Notes: generated by a model from the letters alone, not told the origin. A stretch of 64,000 nucleotides of DNA from an uncultured Bacteroidia bacterium (GCA_902794155.1 CADBGN010000004.1:1-64000), one strand, 5' to 3'. Counted from the stretch's first letter, positions 1 to 9,258 are shown. Translations and numbers: made by a program.

Positions 1-46
1 CCAAAGCCATACGACACTGGGTTTGACGTTCAGTGTTGATTTCTAA
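1..46 (+). CDS. 3' end of an outer-membrane-type protein (partial)
   Basis: Reading from base 2, an open frame runs to TAA at 44-46 and ends ...LGLTFSVDF. A terminal aromatic residue after alternating hydrophobic residues is typical of the last strand of outer-membrane beta barrels. The ending closely resembles that of the protein at 13050-13640 (...YGMTFSVNF), at both DNA and protein level. Only about 14 codons are visible, so no function can be given. It lies 12 nt upstream of the hotdog gene and may be the preceding gene of the same operon. Confidence 0.5.
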   Translation, partial: QSHTTLGLTFSVDF

Positions 47-58
47 AGACACGAGTGT

Positions 59-436
59 ATGAACTTTTTGGATAACCTCTTCCATATTGAATCCATAGAA
101 GAAGCCGAAAACGGTTTCGCAGCCCTTTTGTGCTGCAACCCCGAGCATTTGATCTATCAAGCCCATTTCCCAGGCAATCCCATCACTCCGGGAGCCTGTT
201 TGCTACAAACTGCAGGAGAGGTGCTGCAACAAAAACTTGGCCGTCCGCTTTTCCTGAAAGCGTCGAAGAACGTCAAATACCTCAACGTGCTGGTTCCCGC
301 CGAGGGCAAAGAGGTGCGTTTCACTTTTTCGAATCTTGTTGAGAGCGAGACCGAATGCAAAGTCCAGGTGGTCATTGCCGACGAAGCTTCCGTCTACACC
401 AAAATGTCGCTAACCTTTAGCTATGAACCCGTCTGA
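59..436 (+). CDS. FabZ/FabA-like hotdog dehydratase homologue, catalytic Glu replaced by Gln
   Basis: A 125-residue single hotdog domain of the 3-hydroxyacyl-ACP dehydratase type. The FabZ active-site segment HFPGNPITPG is present with His36. In FabZ the acidic catalytic residue lies 14 residues after that histidine (...PGVLxxE); here the position is Gln50 (PGACLLQ). Either the enzyme uses altered chemistry or it is a binding or non-catalytic partner. In polyene and aryl-polyene pathways such proteins dehydrate the 3-hydroxyacyl-ACP made in each extension cycle. The gene overlaps the following glycosyltransferase by 14 nt, so the two are translationally linked. Family assignment is firm from the motif; activity is uncertain because of the substitution. 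Confidence 0.8.
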   Translation: MNFLDNLFHIESIEEAENGFAALLCCNPEHLIYQAHFPGNPITPGACLLQTAGEVLQQKLGRPLFLKASKNVKYLNVLVPAEGKEVRFTFSNLVESETECKVQVVIADEASVYTKMSLTFSYEPV

Positions 437-1196
437 TGCCATAGCGACACTGAACCTGATGCAGCAACGGAAAGTCTGCACCATAATGCCCACCTACAAC
501 AATGGCGGCACACTGCGCGATGTAGTGGAAAGGGTGCTGACTTATTGCACCGACGTCATCGTGGTCAACGACGGCTGCACCGACAACTCGCCAGAGATTT
601 TGTCATCATTCGGCGAACGCATCACCGTGGTCGACTATGGCCGCAACCGAGGCAAAGGCTATGCCTTGAAGCAAGGCTTCAAGAAAGCCAAAGCCATGGG
701 CTTCGACTATGCCATCACCATCGACAGCGACGGACAGCATTATCCTGAAGACATCCCGCTGTTTGTCGAGGCCTTGGAGCAACACCCCGGCGCCTTGATT
801 GTGGGAAGCCGCAACCTGAAGCAAGAAAACATGCCGGGCAAGAACAGCTTCGCCAACAAATTCTCGAACTTTTGGTTTAAACTTCAAACTTGGATTGATT
901 TGCCCGACACACAAACGGGTTATCGCTTGTATCCTTTGAAAAGGTTGCCCCAAATTTTTAGCGCACGCTATGAAGCTGAATTGTCATTGTTGGTCTTTTC
1001 CGCTTGGCGCGGCACCGATTTGGTGCCCATCAAGGTCAACGTGCTTTATCCCGAAGACCGCGTCACGCATTTCCGTCCGTTTTGGGACTTCTTCCGCATC
1101 AGCGTGCTCAATACCATCCTCTGCCTTGTGGCCATCGTCTACGGTTGGCCTTCGCGATTGATCCATAAACTGTTTAAACCGAAAAATCATCCGTGA
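423..1196 (+). CDS. Family 2 glycosyltransferase (dolichol-phosphate-mannose-synthase-like)
   Basis: A 257-residue GT-A fold enzyme. It shows the nucleotide-binding segment VVNDGCTDNS (Asp50) and the metal-binding DSD triad at 101-103 (TIDSDGQHYPED), the usual landmarks of GT2 enzymes acting on nucleotide sugars. Near the C-terminus (about residues 225-248) one hydrophobic stretch could anchor it to the inner membrane. It overlaps the hotdog gene upstream and precedes the exporter fusion by 84 nt. In flexirubin and aryl-polyene type clusters a GT2 of this kind is common and is thought to decorate or transfer the lipid head. Donor and acceptor cannot be read from the sequence. Confidence 0.88.
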   Translation: MNPSDAIATLNLMQQRKVCTIMPTYNNGGTLRDVVERVLTYCTDVIVVNDGCTDNSPEILSSFGERITVVDYGRNRGKGYALKQGFKKAKAMGFDYAITIDSDGQHYPEDIPLFVEALEQHPGALIVGSRNLKQENMPGKNSFANKFSNFWFKLQTWIDLPDTQTGYRLYPLKRLPQIFSARYEAELSLLVFSAWRGTDLVPIKVNVLYPEDRVTHFRPFWDFFRISVLNTILCLVAIVYGWPSRLIHKLFKPKNHP

Positions 1197-1280
1197 TTTT
1201 TCATCTCCAATTCCCAACGAACTTCAGTATTTAATTCTCTAATTCTCTACATTCTTGACAAAAAATAACGCGACACTTTC

Positions 1281-4200
1281 ATGAACAAGTTCTTCCTTTC
1301 CATCTACGACTACTTGTCGAAACACAAGGCCTTCTCGATAGCCTTATTGCTGGTTGTCACGGCCCTCTGCGTGTTTTCGGCATTGCGTCTGGACTATAAG
1401 GAGAACATCGCCGACTTCCTGCCCACCGACCCCGAGAAAGAACGCTATACCTCGGTCTACAACGATTTGGGCAACCAAGGCCAAATCACGGTCATATTCT
1501 CTGCCGATACCACCCAGTTGGCTGGCGACGAGGCCATCGACGCCATCATGGAAGCCATGGATGCCTTTGAGAGCCATTGGAAAGCAACAGATACCGCCCA
1601 AATTGTCAGCGACTTGCAATGTCGTGTCGACGGCAGCCAAGTATTTGACGCCATCGACTTCATCCGCGAAAACCAAGCCCTGTTTCTTACGGAGAACGAC
1701 TACCAACGCATGGACTCCTTGTTGGCTAATCCTGAGCATGTAGCCACCAGCATGGCCAACATCAAGCGGATGCTTTCCATGCCCACAGCGGGTTTTGTGG
1801 TGGAAGGCATCAAGGCAGATCCACTCAACCTCTATTCGCCCGCTTTGCAACGGCTTAATGCGCTCAATCCCACACAGAACTACCGCTTGGAGGACGAATA
1901 CCTCTTCAACGAAAGCGGCGACAAAGGCTTTGCCTTCTTCTCATCGCCTTTCTCGGGCAGCGATACCCAAGGCAACGCCAAAATCGTCGATTTGATCGAT
2001 AAGGTGACCGAACTGACCGAGAGCGAGCATCCAGAAGTAAAGATTTCGGCCGTTGGTGCGCCTACCATCGCTGTCACCAACGCGCGGCAAATCAAGCACG
2101 ACAGCTATCTCTCCATCGCTTTGGCCTTGGTGCTCATTTTCGGCATTTTGATGTTTACCATGGCGCGCAAGCGAAACCTGCTTTGGCTCGGCATCGCCAT
2201 CCTTTTCGGTTGGATCTTCGCCTTGGCGGTCATCGCCCTGTTCAAGTCGAGCATCTCCATCATCGTGGTGGGCATCGGCTCGGTCATCGTGGGTATCGCG
2301 GTCAACTATCCCTTGCATTACCTCGACCACATCAAGCAGGAACCCAACAAACGCGAGGCCTTGAAGGATGTCATTCAGCCTTTGGTCATCGGCAACATCA
2401 CCACCGTGGCTGCCTTTGCCTGCCTTGTTTTCGTGAAGGCCGAAGCCATGCGCGACTTGGGCCTCTTCGGTGCTTTGACCTTGGTGGGTACGATACTCTT
2501 TGTGATGGTCTTCTTGCCTTTGTTTGCCGTGGTACCGAAAAAGACCAAGAAACTCTTTGTCGACGACGGCAAGGCACAATCGGAATGGTGGCGCAAGGTC
2601 AAACTATACGCTTTCTGGCCTTTGGTAATCATTACATTGATACTCAGTTACTTCGGTAAAGAAGCCACATTCGATGCCGACCTGCACAACATCAACTACA
2701 TGACCCGCCAAGAGCAGGAAGACTTGGCCTTGCTGAGCGAGTCGCTGCAAAAGGAAGGGGAGACAGACTTGATTTATGTGGTTTCGGAAGCCGAGGATTT
2801 CCAAGAGGCCATCAAGCAAAACGAAAGTATCATAAACCATTTACAGCAGTCGATTCCCAACAGTGTGGAATACAGCATCTCGGGCATGGATGGCCTGTTG
2901 CCTTCGGTGGAAAGACAAGAGAAATCGTTGGCATTGTGGCAGGAGTTTTGGCAACGCCATGCTGATTTGGTCGAACAAGTCAAAATTGAAGCGGTGAAGG
3001 TGGGTTTCACTGTAAACGCCTTTGCTCCTTTTATCGAGGGCATCACCAAGGACTATCAGCCTTTGGCTGAAAGCGAGATGGGACCGCTGTTGGGTTTGTG
3101 TGACAACTATATGTTGCAGCACGATTCGGTGGCTCGGGTGGTGAATTTTGTGCGGGTGCCAGTAAAGGATTCGGAGGCGGTGAAGGAACAAGTTAGAACG
3201 GTCCTTCGACAGGCTCAGGGATCTCAACAAATCGGCCCTTCGACCCTTCGACAGGCTCAGGGCTCAGGGACCTTAATTGATGGCTTCGCTTTCAGTATCA
3301 GCGATGTGGGCAATAATTTGGTGAGTGCGCTATCAAGCGACTTCGACTACATCCTTTATGTGTGCAGCATCGTTGTGTTTTTCTTCCTCTGCCTCTCGTT
3401 CGGGCGACTTGAGCTTGCGCTACTGGCCTTCTTGCCGCTCACAGTCGGCTGGGCCTGGATCTTGGGCATCATGAACCTGGTCGACATCAAGTTTAACATC
3501 ATCAACATCATCTTGGCCACCTTCATTTTCGGTCAAGGCGACGACTACACCATCTTCATCACCGAGGGCTTGCTATACGAATACGCTTACGGCAAGCGAA
3601 TGCTGAAAAACTACCGCAACAGCGTCATTCTTTCGGGCATCTTGATGTTCATCGGTATTGGCACTTTAATCTTCGCCAAGCATCCCGCCATGCGTTCCTT
3701 GGCCGAAGTGGCCATCATTGGTATGGCTACGGTGGTTCTGATGGCCTGCTATCTTCCACCTATCGTCTTTGGTTGGCTGACCAAGAAAAAAGGCCAACTT
3801 CGCCAAGTGCCGTTGACCCTGAAACGACTGATTTATACCCTATTATCCTTGTTAGTCTTCGTCGTTTTCGTGTTCTTCATCTTTACGCCGTTTACTTTGG
3901 TTTACATGATTCTGGGCCCCAATACCGAGAAGAAACGCTATCGTTTCCATCAGTTGGTAGCGGCTTTCATGCGCATTGCCTTGAAACTGTTGCCTGGCGT
4001 AAAGTTCGATTTGGTCAACAAATACGGCGAGACCTTCGAAAAGCCTGCCGTCATCATCGCCAACCATCAATCGCATCTCGACCTGCTGTGCACCATCATG
4101 CTCAACCCCAAGGTGGTATTGCTGACAACGGACTGGGTATGGAAAAACCCGATTTATAGTTTGGTCATCCGCTATGCTGAATACTATCCCGTTTCGGACG

Positions 4201-4895
4201 GTTACGACAAAAACCTGAAACGTTTGCAGAACTTGGTGGAACGCGGCTATTCCGTGGTGGTCTTCCCCGAAGGCACACGCTCCGAGACGGGCGAAATTCT
4301 GCGTTTCCACAAAGGAGCGTTCCAATTGGCGCAGTCGCTTCAATTGGATATCTTGCCAGTCTTTATTCATGGTGCCAACCATGTGATGCCTAAGAAAGAT
4401 GTAGTATTGCGCGAAGGGCAATTGCATGTGGTGATCGAGCAACGTAAGCCATACGAAGAATTGGCCACAATGGAAACACGCGCCTTGACGTCGCAGTTCC
4501 GCGCTTACTATACCCAACATTTTGCCGAACTCAGAAACCAATTGGAAAACACGGAATATGTGTTGCCTTTTGTGCGCTACAAATACATCTACAAAGGTCC
4601 GGAAGTGGAACGTGCGTGTCATCGCAACTTGAAGAAGATCAAGGCACATGCTTCGGAAATTGACGTCATGGAACAAAAGTCCATTTTGATCCAAAACAGC
4701 GGCTATGGTGAACTGGCATGGACCGTGGCTTTGGTGCATCGCGATGCCCAAATCTATGCCGTTGAGGCGGATGAAGACAAGTTCCTGTTGGCCTCGCATT
4801 GCAGTTATATCCCCGAAAACCTGCATTTTGTGCAGCAAGGCGATGCCGTTCCGCAATGTGAGTATGTTATTGAAACCCAAGAATTTTTGAAATGA
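1281..4895 (+). CDS. MMPL/RND-type exporter fused to PlsC-like acyltransferase and a methyltransferase-like tail
   Basis: A 1204-residue three-part protein. Residues about 1-870 form an MMPL/RND-like transporter: TM1 near 15-35, a large periplasmic loop, a TM bundle near 275-425, a second loop, and a second bundle near 685-890. Residues about 900-1110 are a lysophospholipid/1-acylglycerol-phosphate acyltransferase with the HX4D motif NHQSHLD (His929, Asp934) and FPEGTRS (995-1001). The last 90 residues look like part of a Rossmann methyltransferase fold (IQNSGYGELAWTVAL, then IYAVEADEDK). The architecture fits the Bacteroidota class described as transporter/acyltransferase/methyltransferase trifunctional proteins, expected to acylate and export a lipid product. 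The second periplasmic loop carries an in-frame palindromic repeat (3203-3272, peptides LRQAQG). The stop overlaps the next start (ATGA). Confidence 0.85.
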   Translation: MNKFFLSIYDYLSKHKAFSIALLLVVTALCVFSALRLDYKENIADFLPTDPEKERYTSVYNDLGNQGQITVIFSADTTQLAGDEAIDAIMEAMDAFESHWKATDTAQIVSDLQCRVDGSQVFDAIDFIRENQALFLTENDYQRMDSLLANPEHVATSMANIKRMLSMPTAGFVVEGIKADPLNLYSPALQRLNALNPTQNYRLEDEYLFNESGDKGFAFFSSPFSGSDTQGNAKIVDLIDKVTELTESEHPEVKISAVGAPTIAVTNARQIKHDSYLSIALALVLIFGILMFTMARKRNLLWLGIAILFGWIFALAVIALFKSSISIIVVGIGSVIVGIAVNYPLHYLDHIKQEPNKREALKDVIQPLVIGNITTVAAFACLVFVKAEAMRDLGLFGALTLVGTILFVMVFLPLFAVVPKKTKKLFVDDGKAQSEWWRKVKLYAFWPLVIITLILSYFGKEATFDADLHNINYMTRQEQEDLALLSESLQKEGETDLIYVVSEAEDFQEAIKQNESIINHLQQSIPNSVEYSISGMDGLLPSVERQEKSLALWQEFWQRHADLVEQVKIEAVKVGFTVNAFAPFIEGITKDYQPLAESEMGPLLGLCDNYMLQHDSVARVVNFVRVPVKDSEAVKEQVRTVLRQAQGSQQIGPSTLRQAQGSGTLIDGFAFSISDVGNNLVSALSSDFDYILYVCSIVVFFFLCLSFGRLELALLAFLPLTVGWAWILGIMNLVDIKFNIINIILATFIFGQGDDYTIFITEGLLYEYAYGKRMLKNYRNSVILSGILMFIGIGTLIFAKHPAMRSLAEVAIIGMATVVLMACYLPPIVFGWLTKKKGQLRQVPLTLKRLIYTLLSLLVFVVFVFFIFTPFTLVYMILGPNTEKKRYRFHQLVAAFMRIALKLLPGVKFDLVNKYGETFEKPAVIIANHQSHLDLLCTIMLNPKVVLLTTDWVWKNPIYSLVIRYAEYYPVSDGYDKNLKRLQNLVERGYSVVVFPEGTRSETGEILRFHKGAFQLAQSLQLDILPVFIHGANHVMPKKDVVLREGQLHVVIEQRKPYEELATMETRALTSQFRAYYTQHFAELRNQLENTEYVLPFVRYKYIYKGPEVERACHRNLKKIKAHASEIDVMEQKSILIQNSGYGELAWTVALVHRDAQIYAVEADEDKFLLASHCSYIPENLHFVQQGDAVPQCEYVIETQEFLK
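3203..3272 (+). repeat. CCTTCGACAGGCTCAGGG repeat, two copies inside the exporter gene
   Basis: Two copies of CCTTCGACAGGCTCAGGG lie at 3203-3220 and 3245-3262, the second preceded by a truncated CCCTTCGAC and followed by a second partial CTCAGGGACC. Both are in the same frame and translate as LRQAQG. The same core appears as both arms of a hairpin in the PHP phosphatase gene at 47440-47497. The insert falls in a periplasmic loop of the exporter. Confidence 0.85.
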
Positions 4896-7882
4896 AGAAA
4901 TGCATCATCATTGGAAGTGGTTTGGGCGGTCTTTCGACAGGTGTCATCCTGGCGAAAAATGGTTACGAGGTCACCATTTTGGAGCAGGCCTCGCAGGTGG
5001 GCGGCTGTCTGCAATGCTTCACCCGCGATGGGGTGAAGTTTGAGACAGGGATGCATTTCATCGGCAGTCTCGATGACGACCAGGTGCTTTCGCATTATTT
5101 CAACTACCTCGAAATCAAAGATAAAGTCCAGTTCAATCGCTTGGATTCTCAGGCCTACGACATGGTGTCACTGCAAGGTGAGCGTTTTGCCTTTCCCAAC
5201 GGTCGCGAGGCCTTCGTTGAGCAGTTTGCACAACGTTTTCCCGCGCAAAGGGAAAACCTTGAGCGCTATTGCGACTTGGTGGAGCAGGTGGCCAGTTTGT
5301 CGCCTTTTCGCGACTTGCAGCACAGTGTCGACGAGAACCGTTTTATTGACGACAAGTTGTTGTACCAAAGCCTGAGCGAGGTGATCCACCAAACCATCAC
5401 CGACCCTTTACTGCGCGAGGTGCTTGTAGGTAACCTTTCGCTCTATGCCGCCCAAAAGGACAAGACACCCTTTGCCACTCATGCTTTCATTTTCGATTTC
5501 TACAACAAAAGCGCATTTCGCATCGTGGGCGGTAGCGACGCCATCTTGAAGGCCTTGCGTCAGGTGCTTGAGCAATATGGCGGCACCATCCTGACCCGTC
5601 ACAAGGTGAGCCGAATCTTGGTGGAAGGCAAGAAAGCTACGGGCGTGGTGACGGAAAATGGCAAGACCTTCGCTGCCGATGTGGTCATTTCGGATGTCAA
5701 TCCCAAGCAGTTGGTGGAATTGGTGGAGCCTAGCATCTTCACTGAGGCTTACAAATCGCGTATCAAGGGCATTCCTGATACCGTCTCTGTGTTTTCCTTG
5801 TTCCTTCGTTTCAAGGAAGGGGCGATGCCTTATATCAACTCCAATTTCTATGGTTTCCACACCGATTCGCCATGGAAGATGAGCGGAACCATCGACGACA
5901 CTTGGCCGCAAGGCTATCTCTATATGCACCATTGCCATGAGCCTCACCCCAAGACCGCCCATGGAGGCGTCGTCTTAGCCTATATGTCGATGGATGCGGT
6001 GAAGCAATGGAGCGAAACAACCATTGGCCGTAGAGGTAAGGCCTACGAGCAGTTCAAACACGACATGGCCGAACGTCTTATCGACGCCGTGGAGCAGGAT
6101 TTCCCCGGTTTCCGTGCGTCTTTGGCCGATTATTATGCCGCCACCCCGCTGACCTATCGCGACTATACGCTGACGCCCCAAGGCTCCATCTATGGACTGG
6201 CCAAAAACGTCAACAACATCGCCGACAGGGTGTCGTTTAAGACCAAGGTATCCAACCTGCTTCTTGTGGGGCAAAACATCAACTCACATGGCATGTTGGG
6301 TGTGTTGGTGGGCACGATGACGGTGTGTCAACACCTGTTGGGTGAAGAGAAGGTACGACAGCAGATGGTGGAGGCCAACCGAAAGACCGTTGTTGTCATC
6401 GGCGGCGGCTTGGGCGGATTGGTCTCTGGTGCTTTGTTAGCTAAGGAAGGCTACAAAGTGACGGTGTTGGAGAAAAACGCCATCATCGGTGGCGGCCTTC
6501 AGAACTTCAAGAGAAAAGGTGTCAGTTTCCCCACGGGCATGCATGTGTTTGGTGGTTTCAATGAGGTGGGACAATTGCGCAAACTCTTCTCCTATCTCGG
6601 CATCATGGATCGTCTCTCGCTTCGCGCCATGGACGAAGATGGCTACGACGTGGTGACGGTGCTTGAGGATGGTACTTCCTATCGACTTCCCAGAGGCAAA
6701 GAACAATATATCAACTATTTGGCTAAATTTTTCCCCGCTGAAAAGGACAACATCAGAGCCTACGTTGAGAAGATGTATGCCCTTTCGGAAGAAGAAGATC
6801 TCTTTTATTTGCGCGAACGACCCTCACAGATGTTTATGTCGGTGTCGGAAGACGCCATCCTGCCTTACGATGAATTGATGGACCGCTATATCAAAGACCC
6901 GAAGTTGAAAGGCTTGTTGTCATACATCAGTCCGCTCTTTGGTGGGGTGGCAGGGACGACGCCCGCTTTTATGGCTGCCTTGTTGGGGGTGCTGCACATT
7001 GGTGGCACTTACCAGTTTGTCGGTGGTAGCCAACAGATGGCGGATTTGTTGAAAGAAGTCATCGAAGAGGCTGGCGGACAGGTATTGGCCAACGAAGAAG
7101 TCGTCCAAATCGAGGTGGACAACCACGAAGTGAAACAAGTGGTCACCCAAAAAGGCCACACTTATCGTGCAGACGGTTACATCTCGGATGTGCACCCCGA
7201 TGTGCTCTTGCGCTTGGTAGGCGACAAGGCTTTTCCGGTTTCATTCCGGAAAAGGCTGCAGTCGATTCCCGAGACCTATTCGAGCTTCAAGGTCTACGTG
7301 AAATTCAAGGAAAAAGCTTTTCCTTATGTCAACCATACCAACTATTGTCTTTCCAAGTACGATTCGCAGTTAAGCCTTAATACCTTGAGGCAGGAAGACT
7401 GGCCTAATAGCCTGATGTATTACACCCCTGCTGTTGAAAACCAAGGTGTGTTTGCCGAGACCATGGTTATCATCGGCGAGATGGACTACGGATGGGTCAA
7501 ACAATGGGAAGATAGCAAGGTGGGCCATAGGGGAGAGACATACGAAAAATGGAAACAGCAGATGACGGAACAAGTGCTCGATTTCATGGAAAAATGTCAT
7601 CCTGGATTCCGCGACGACATCGATTTCGTCATGGCTTCTTCGCCGCTTACCATCCGCGACTATTACGGCAACAAGGAAGGTTCCAATTACGGCTTTTTGA
7701 AAGATAGCCACAATATCATGCTCTCGCAAATGTCTGTATTTACGAAAGTTAAGAACCTGTATTTAACGGGACAAAACGTAAATATACATGGTCTATGCGG
7801 TGTTTCACTTACCGCGATACAGACGGCGGAGGCCTTCTTGGAACCCAATGCCATAGTCCGCAAAATCAACAAAACAGAATAG
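4892..7882 (+). CDS. Tandem fusion of two CrtI/CrtISO-like FAD-dependent oxidoreductases
   Basis: A 996-residue protein made of two complete copies of a phytoene-desaturase/carotenoid-isomerase/retinol-saturase-type domain. Copy 1 (about 1-490) starts with IIIGSGLGGLSTGVILAKNG, the dinucleotide-binding GxGxxG; copy 2 (about 499-996) starts with VVVIGGGLGGLVSGALLAKE. Each copy has the same landmarks in order: ETGMHFIG/PTGMHVFG, a GGSxxxxxxLxxxxxxxGG segment, and a C-terminal FAD-contact segment (LLLVGQNINSHGMLG, LYLTGQNVNIHGLCG). The copies have diverged well beyond recent duplication. Such enzymes desaturate or isomerise conjugated hydrocarbon chains, which suits a polyene pathway. The ATG overlaps the exporter stop codon. 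The substrate is unknown, and both halves keep the FAD motif. Confidence 0.85.
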   Translation: MKKCIIIGSGLGGLSTGVILAKNGYEVTILEQASQVGGCLQCFTRDGVKFETGMHFIGSLDDDQVLSHYFNYLEIKDKVQFNRLDSQAYDMVSLQGERFAFPNGREAFVEQFAQRFPAQRENLERYCDLVEQVASLSPFRDLQHSVDENRFIDDKLLYQSLSEVIHQTITDPLLREVLVGNLSLYAAQKDKTPFATHAFIFDFYNKSAFRIVGGSDAILKALRQVLEQYGGTILTRHKVSRILVEGKKATGVVTENGKTFAADVVISDVNPKQLVELVEPSIFTEAYKSRIKGIPDTVSVFSLFLRFKEGAMPYINSNFYGFHTDSPWKMSGTIDDTWPQGYLYMHHCHEPHPKTAHGGVVLAYMSMDAVKQWSETTIGRRGKAYEQFKHDMAERLIDAVEQDFPGFRASLADYYAATPLTYRDYTLTPQGSIYGLAKNVNNIADRVSFKTKVSNLLLVGQNINSHGMLGVLVGTMTVCQHLLGEEKVRQQMVEANRKTVVVIGGGLGGLVSGALLAKEGYKVTVLEKNAIIGGGLQNFKRKGVSFPTGMHVFGGFNEVGQLRKLFSYLGIMDRLSLRAMDEDGYDVVTVLEDGTSYRLPRGKEQYINYLAKFFPAEKDNIRAYVEKMYALSEEEDLFYLRERPSQMFMSVSEDAILPYDELMDRYIKDPKLKGLLSYISPLFGGVAGTTPAFMAALLGVLHIGGTYQFVGGSQQMADLLKEVIEEAGGQVLANEEVVQIEVDNHEVKQVVTQKGHTYRADGYISDVHPDVLLRLVGDKAFPVSFRKRLQSIPETYSSFKVYVKFKEKAFPYVNHTNYCLSKYDSQLSLNTLRQEDWPNSLMYYTPAVENQGVFAETMVIIGEMDYGWVKQWEDSKVGHRGETYEKWKQQMTEQVLDFMEKCHPGFRDDIDFVMASSPLTIRDYYGNKEGSNYGFLKDSHNIMLSQMSVFTKVKNLYLTGQNVNIHGLCGVSLTAIQTAEAFLEPNAIVRKINKTE

Positions 7883-7897
7883 CATATATTTTTTTTG

Positions 7898-7905
7898 TAT
7901 TTTTG
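7898..7905 (+). promoter_or_regulatory. -7 box (TATTTTTG) for the radical SAM gene
   Basis: Matches the Bacteroidota TAnnTTTG -7 consensus 18 nt before the chosen ATG at 7924. No convincing -33 TTTG lies at the right distance. It suggests an internal promoter in the cluster. Confidence 0.5.
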
Positions 7906-7923
7906 CAGATTCAACAAGATGAA

Positions 7924-9258
7924 ATGGAAACTATAAAACTGAAACTTATTTATCCGAAGTGGAACAAACTACCGGGCCAAACGACGTTCAACCTACCGCC
8001 TCATGGTCCTGTGGCTTTTGCTGCCACTTTGCCCGAATATGTCGACATTTCGTTCACCGACGAGAATGTTGAGCCTATTGATTTTGACGAGGAGTGCGAT
8101 CTTGTGGCCCTCTCCATGATGCTTACCACACAGGTGAAGCGCGGCTGGGCCATTGCCGATGAATACCACAAACGCGGTAAAATCGTCTTGGCAGGAGGCA
8201 TCTCGACCATGCTGCATGCCGAGGAGATGGTGAATCATGTCGACAGCGTGTTTTTGGGTGAGTCGGAAGGTCGTTCGGAGCAAGTCATCCAAGACTGGAA
8301 GAATGGCTGCCTGAAGAAGATCTACAACTACATTGGCAACATGCCGGATATTGCAACAGTGGGCCCCTGCCGCCGCGACCTTTACAAGCGTGACCTATAC
8401 AACCACAAGGGTGTGCAGATGGTGGATCTTTTCAATGCAAGTCGTGGCTGCCGTTTCAGCTGCTATCCTTGCGCTGTTTCCTATCTCGGTGGCCGTAAGT
8501 TTCGTCCGCGTCCTGTCGACAAGGTGGTGGAAGACATGGCAGGCATCGATAATAACCGTCTGTTCATCGTCGACAACTCATTGGCGCAGGACAAACAGTG
8601 GGAGATGGACCTTTTCCGTGCCATCGCGCCGCTGAAGAAGAAATGGATTAGTCATACTATCGAAGACGACCCCGAGGTGCTCGACCTGGCCGCCAAAGCA
8701 GGTGCTTGGTATGTGTATCAAGCTGTTTACGACACCTCTGACTACATCAAAGAGCGCGTGAAGCGTTACCACGATTACGGCATCGGAGTGGAAGGCACCA
8801 TCCTCTTTGGCCTCGACAACCAGACCGAAGACGACATCAAGCGACTCATTGATTTCTTGGGTGAAATCGACCTCGACTTGGCCGAGTTCACCATTTTTGC
8901 GCCCTTCCCGCACACCAAGGGTCACGACGATCTGCTGCGCCAAGGCCGCATCTTCGACTTCGATTGGGACCACTATAACGCCGGTCAGGTGGTGTATCAG
9001 CCCAAGCACATGACACCCGAGAAGTTGCAAGACCTTTACGAGTATGCTTGGAAGAGCTTCTATGCCAGCGAGAGTCAAGAGGCGAAGATGTTCCGCTTGT
9101 TCTGCAACGTGGCCTTGCGTGAGATGGAGGACGGCACCTACCGTCAACGCGACCGCCGTTTGATCAACAAATCGTTTGGCCGTGATGTGGACCGCAGCAA
9201 ACGGAATGTCAATGTGAGAACCGAAAGTCAAAAGCTGATCGTTAGGAATGCTGAATGA
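7924..9258 (+). CDS. B12-binding-type radical SAM enzyme
   Basis: A 444-residue enzyme. The N-terminal half (about 1-130) resembles the cobalamin-binding Rossmann domain often placed before radical SAM domains (VALSMMLTTQ, KIVLAGGIS, VFLGESEG). The radical SAM cluster motif CxxxCxxC is Cys176-Cys180-Cys183 (ASRGCRFSCYPC). A frame extending upstream to 7795 is open, but the ATG at 7924 is chosen: it follows a -7 box and the protein then begins with the expected METIKLKLIYP, whereas the upstream extension lies inside the desaturase gene. Homologues with this layout occur in flexirubin/aryl-polyene-type clusters; a methyl transfer or ring rearrangement is possible but cannot be read here. Its last codons fall in a short AATGCTGAATG repeat. 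Confidence 0.85.
   Translation: METIKLKLIYPKWNKLPGQTTFNLPPHGPVAFAATLPEYVDISFTDENVEPIDFDEECDLVALSMMLTTQVKRGWAIADEYHKRGKIVLAGGISTMLHAEEMVNHVDSVFLGESEGRSEQVIQDWKNGCLKKIYNYIGNMPDIATVGPCRRDLYKRDLYNHKGVQMVDLFNASRGCRFSCYPCAVSYLGGRKFRPRPVDKVVEDMAGIDNNRLFIVDNSLAQDKQWEMDLFRAIAPLKKKWISHTIEDDPEVLDLAAKAGAWYVYQAVYDTSDYIKERVKRYHDYGIGVEGTILFGLDNQTEDDIKRLIDFLGEIDLDLAEFTIFAPFPHTKGHDDLLRQGRIFDFDWDHYNAGQVVYQPKHMTPEKLQDLYEYAWKSFYASESQEAKMFRLFCNVALREMEDGTYRQRDRRLINKSFGRDVDRSKRNVNVRTESQKLIVRNAE

Noticed and set aside
3852..4880. Long reverse-strand open frame (342 codons) opposite the acyltransferase part of the exporter fusion
   Set aside because: Mirrors a strongly supported gene, has no recognisable domain and no promoter or signal; its composition is that of a complementary frame.
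7795..7923. N-terminal extension of the radical SAM protein
   Set aside because: Lies in the desaturase coding region and upstream of the -7 box at 7898; the ATG at 7924 is better.
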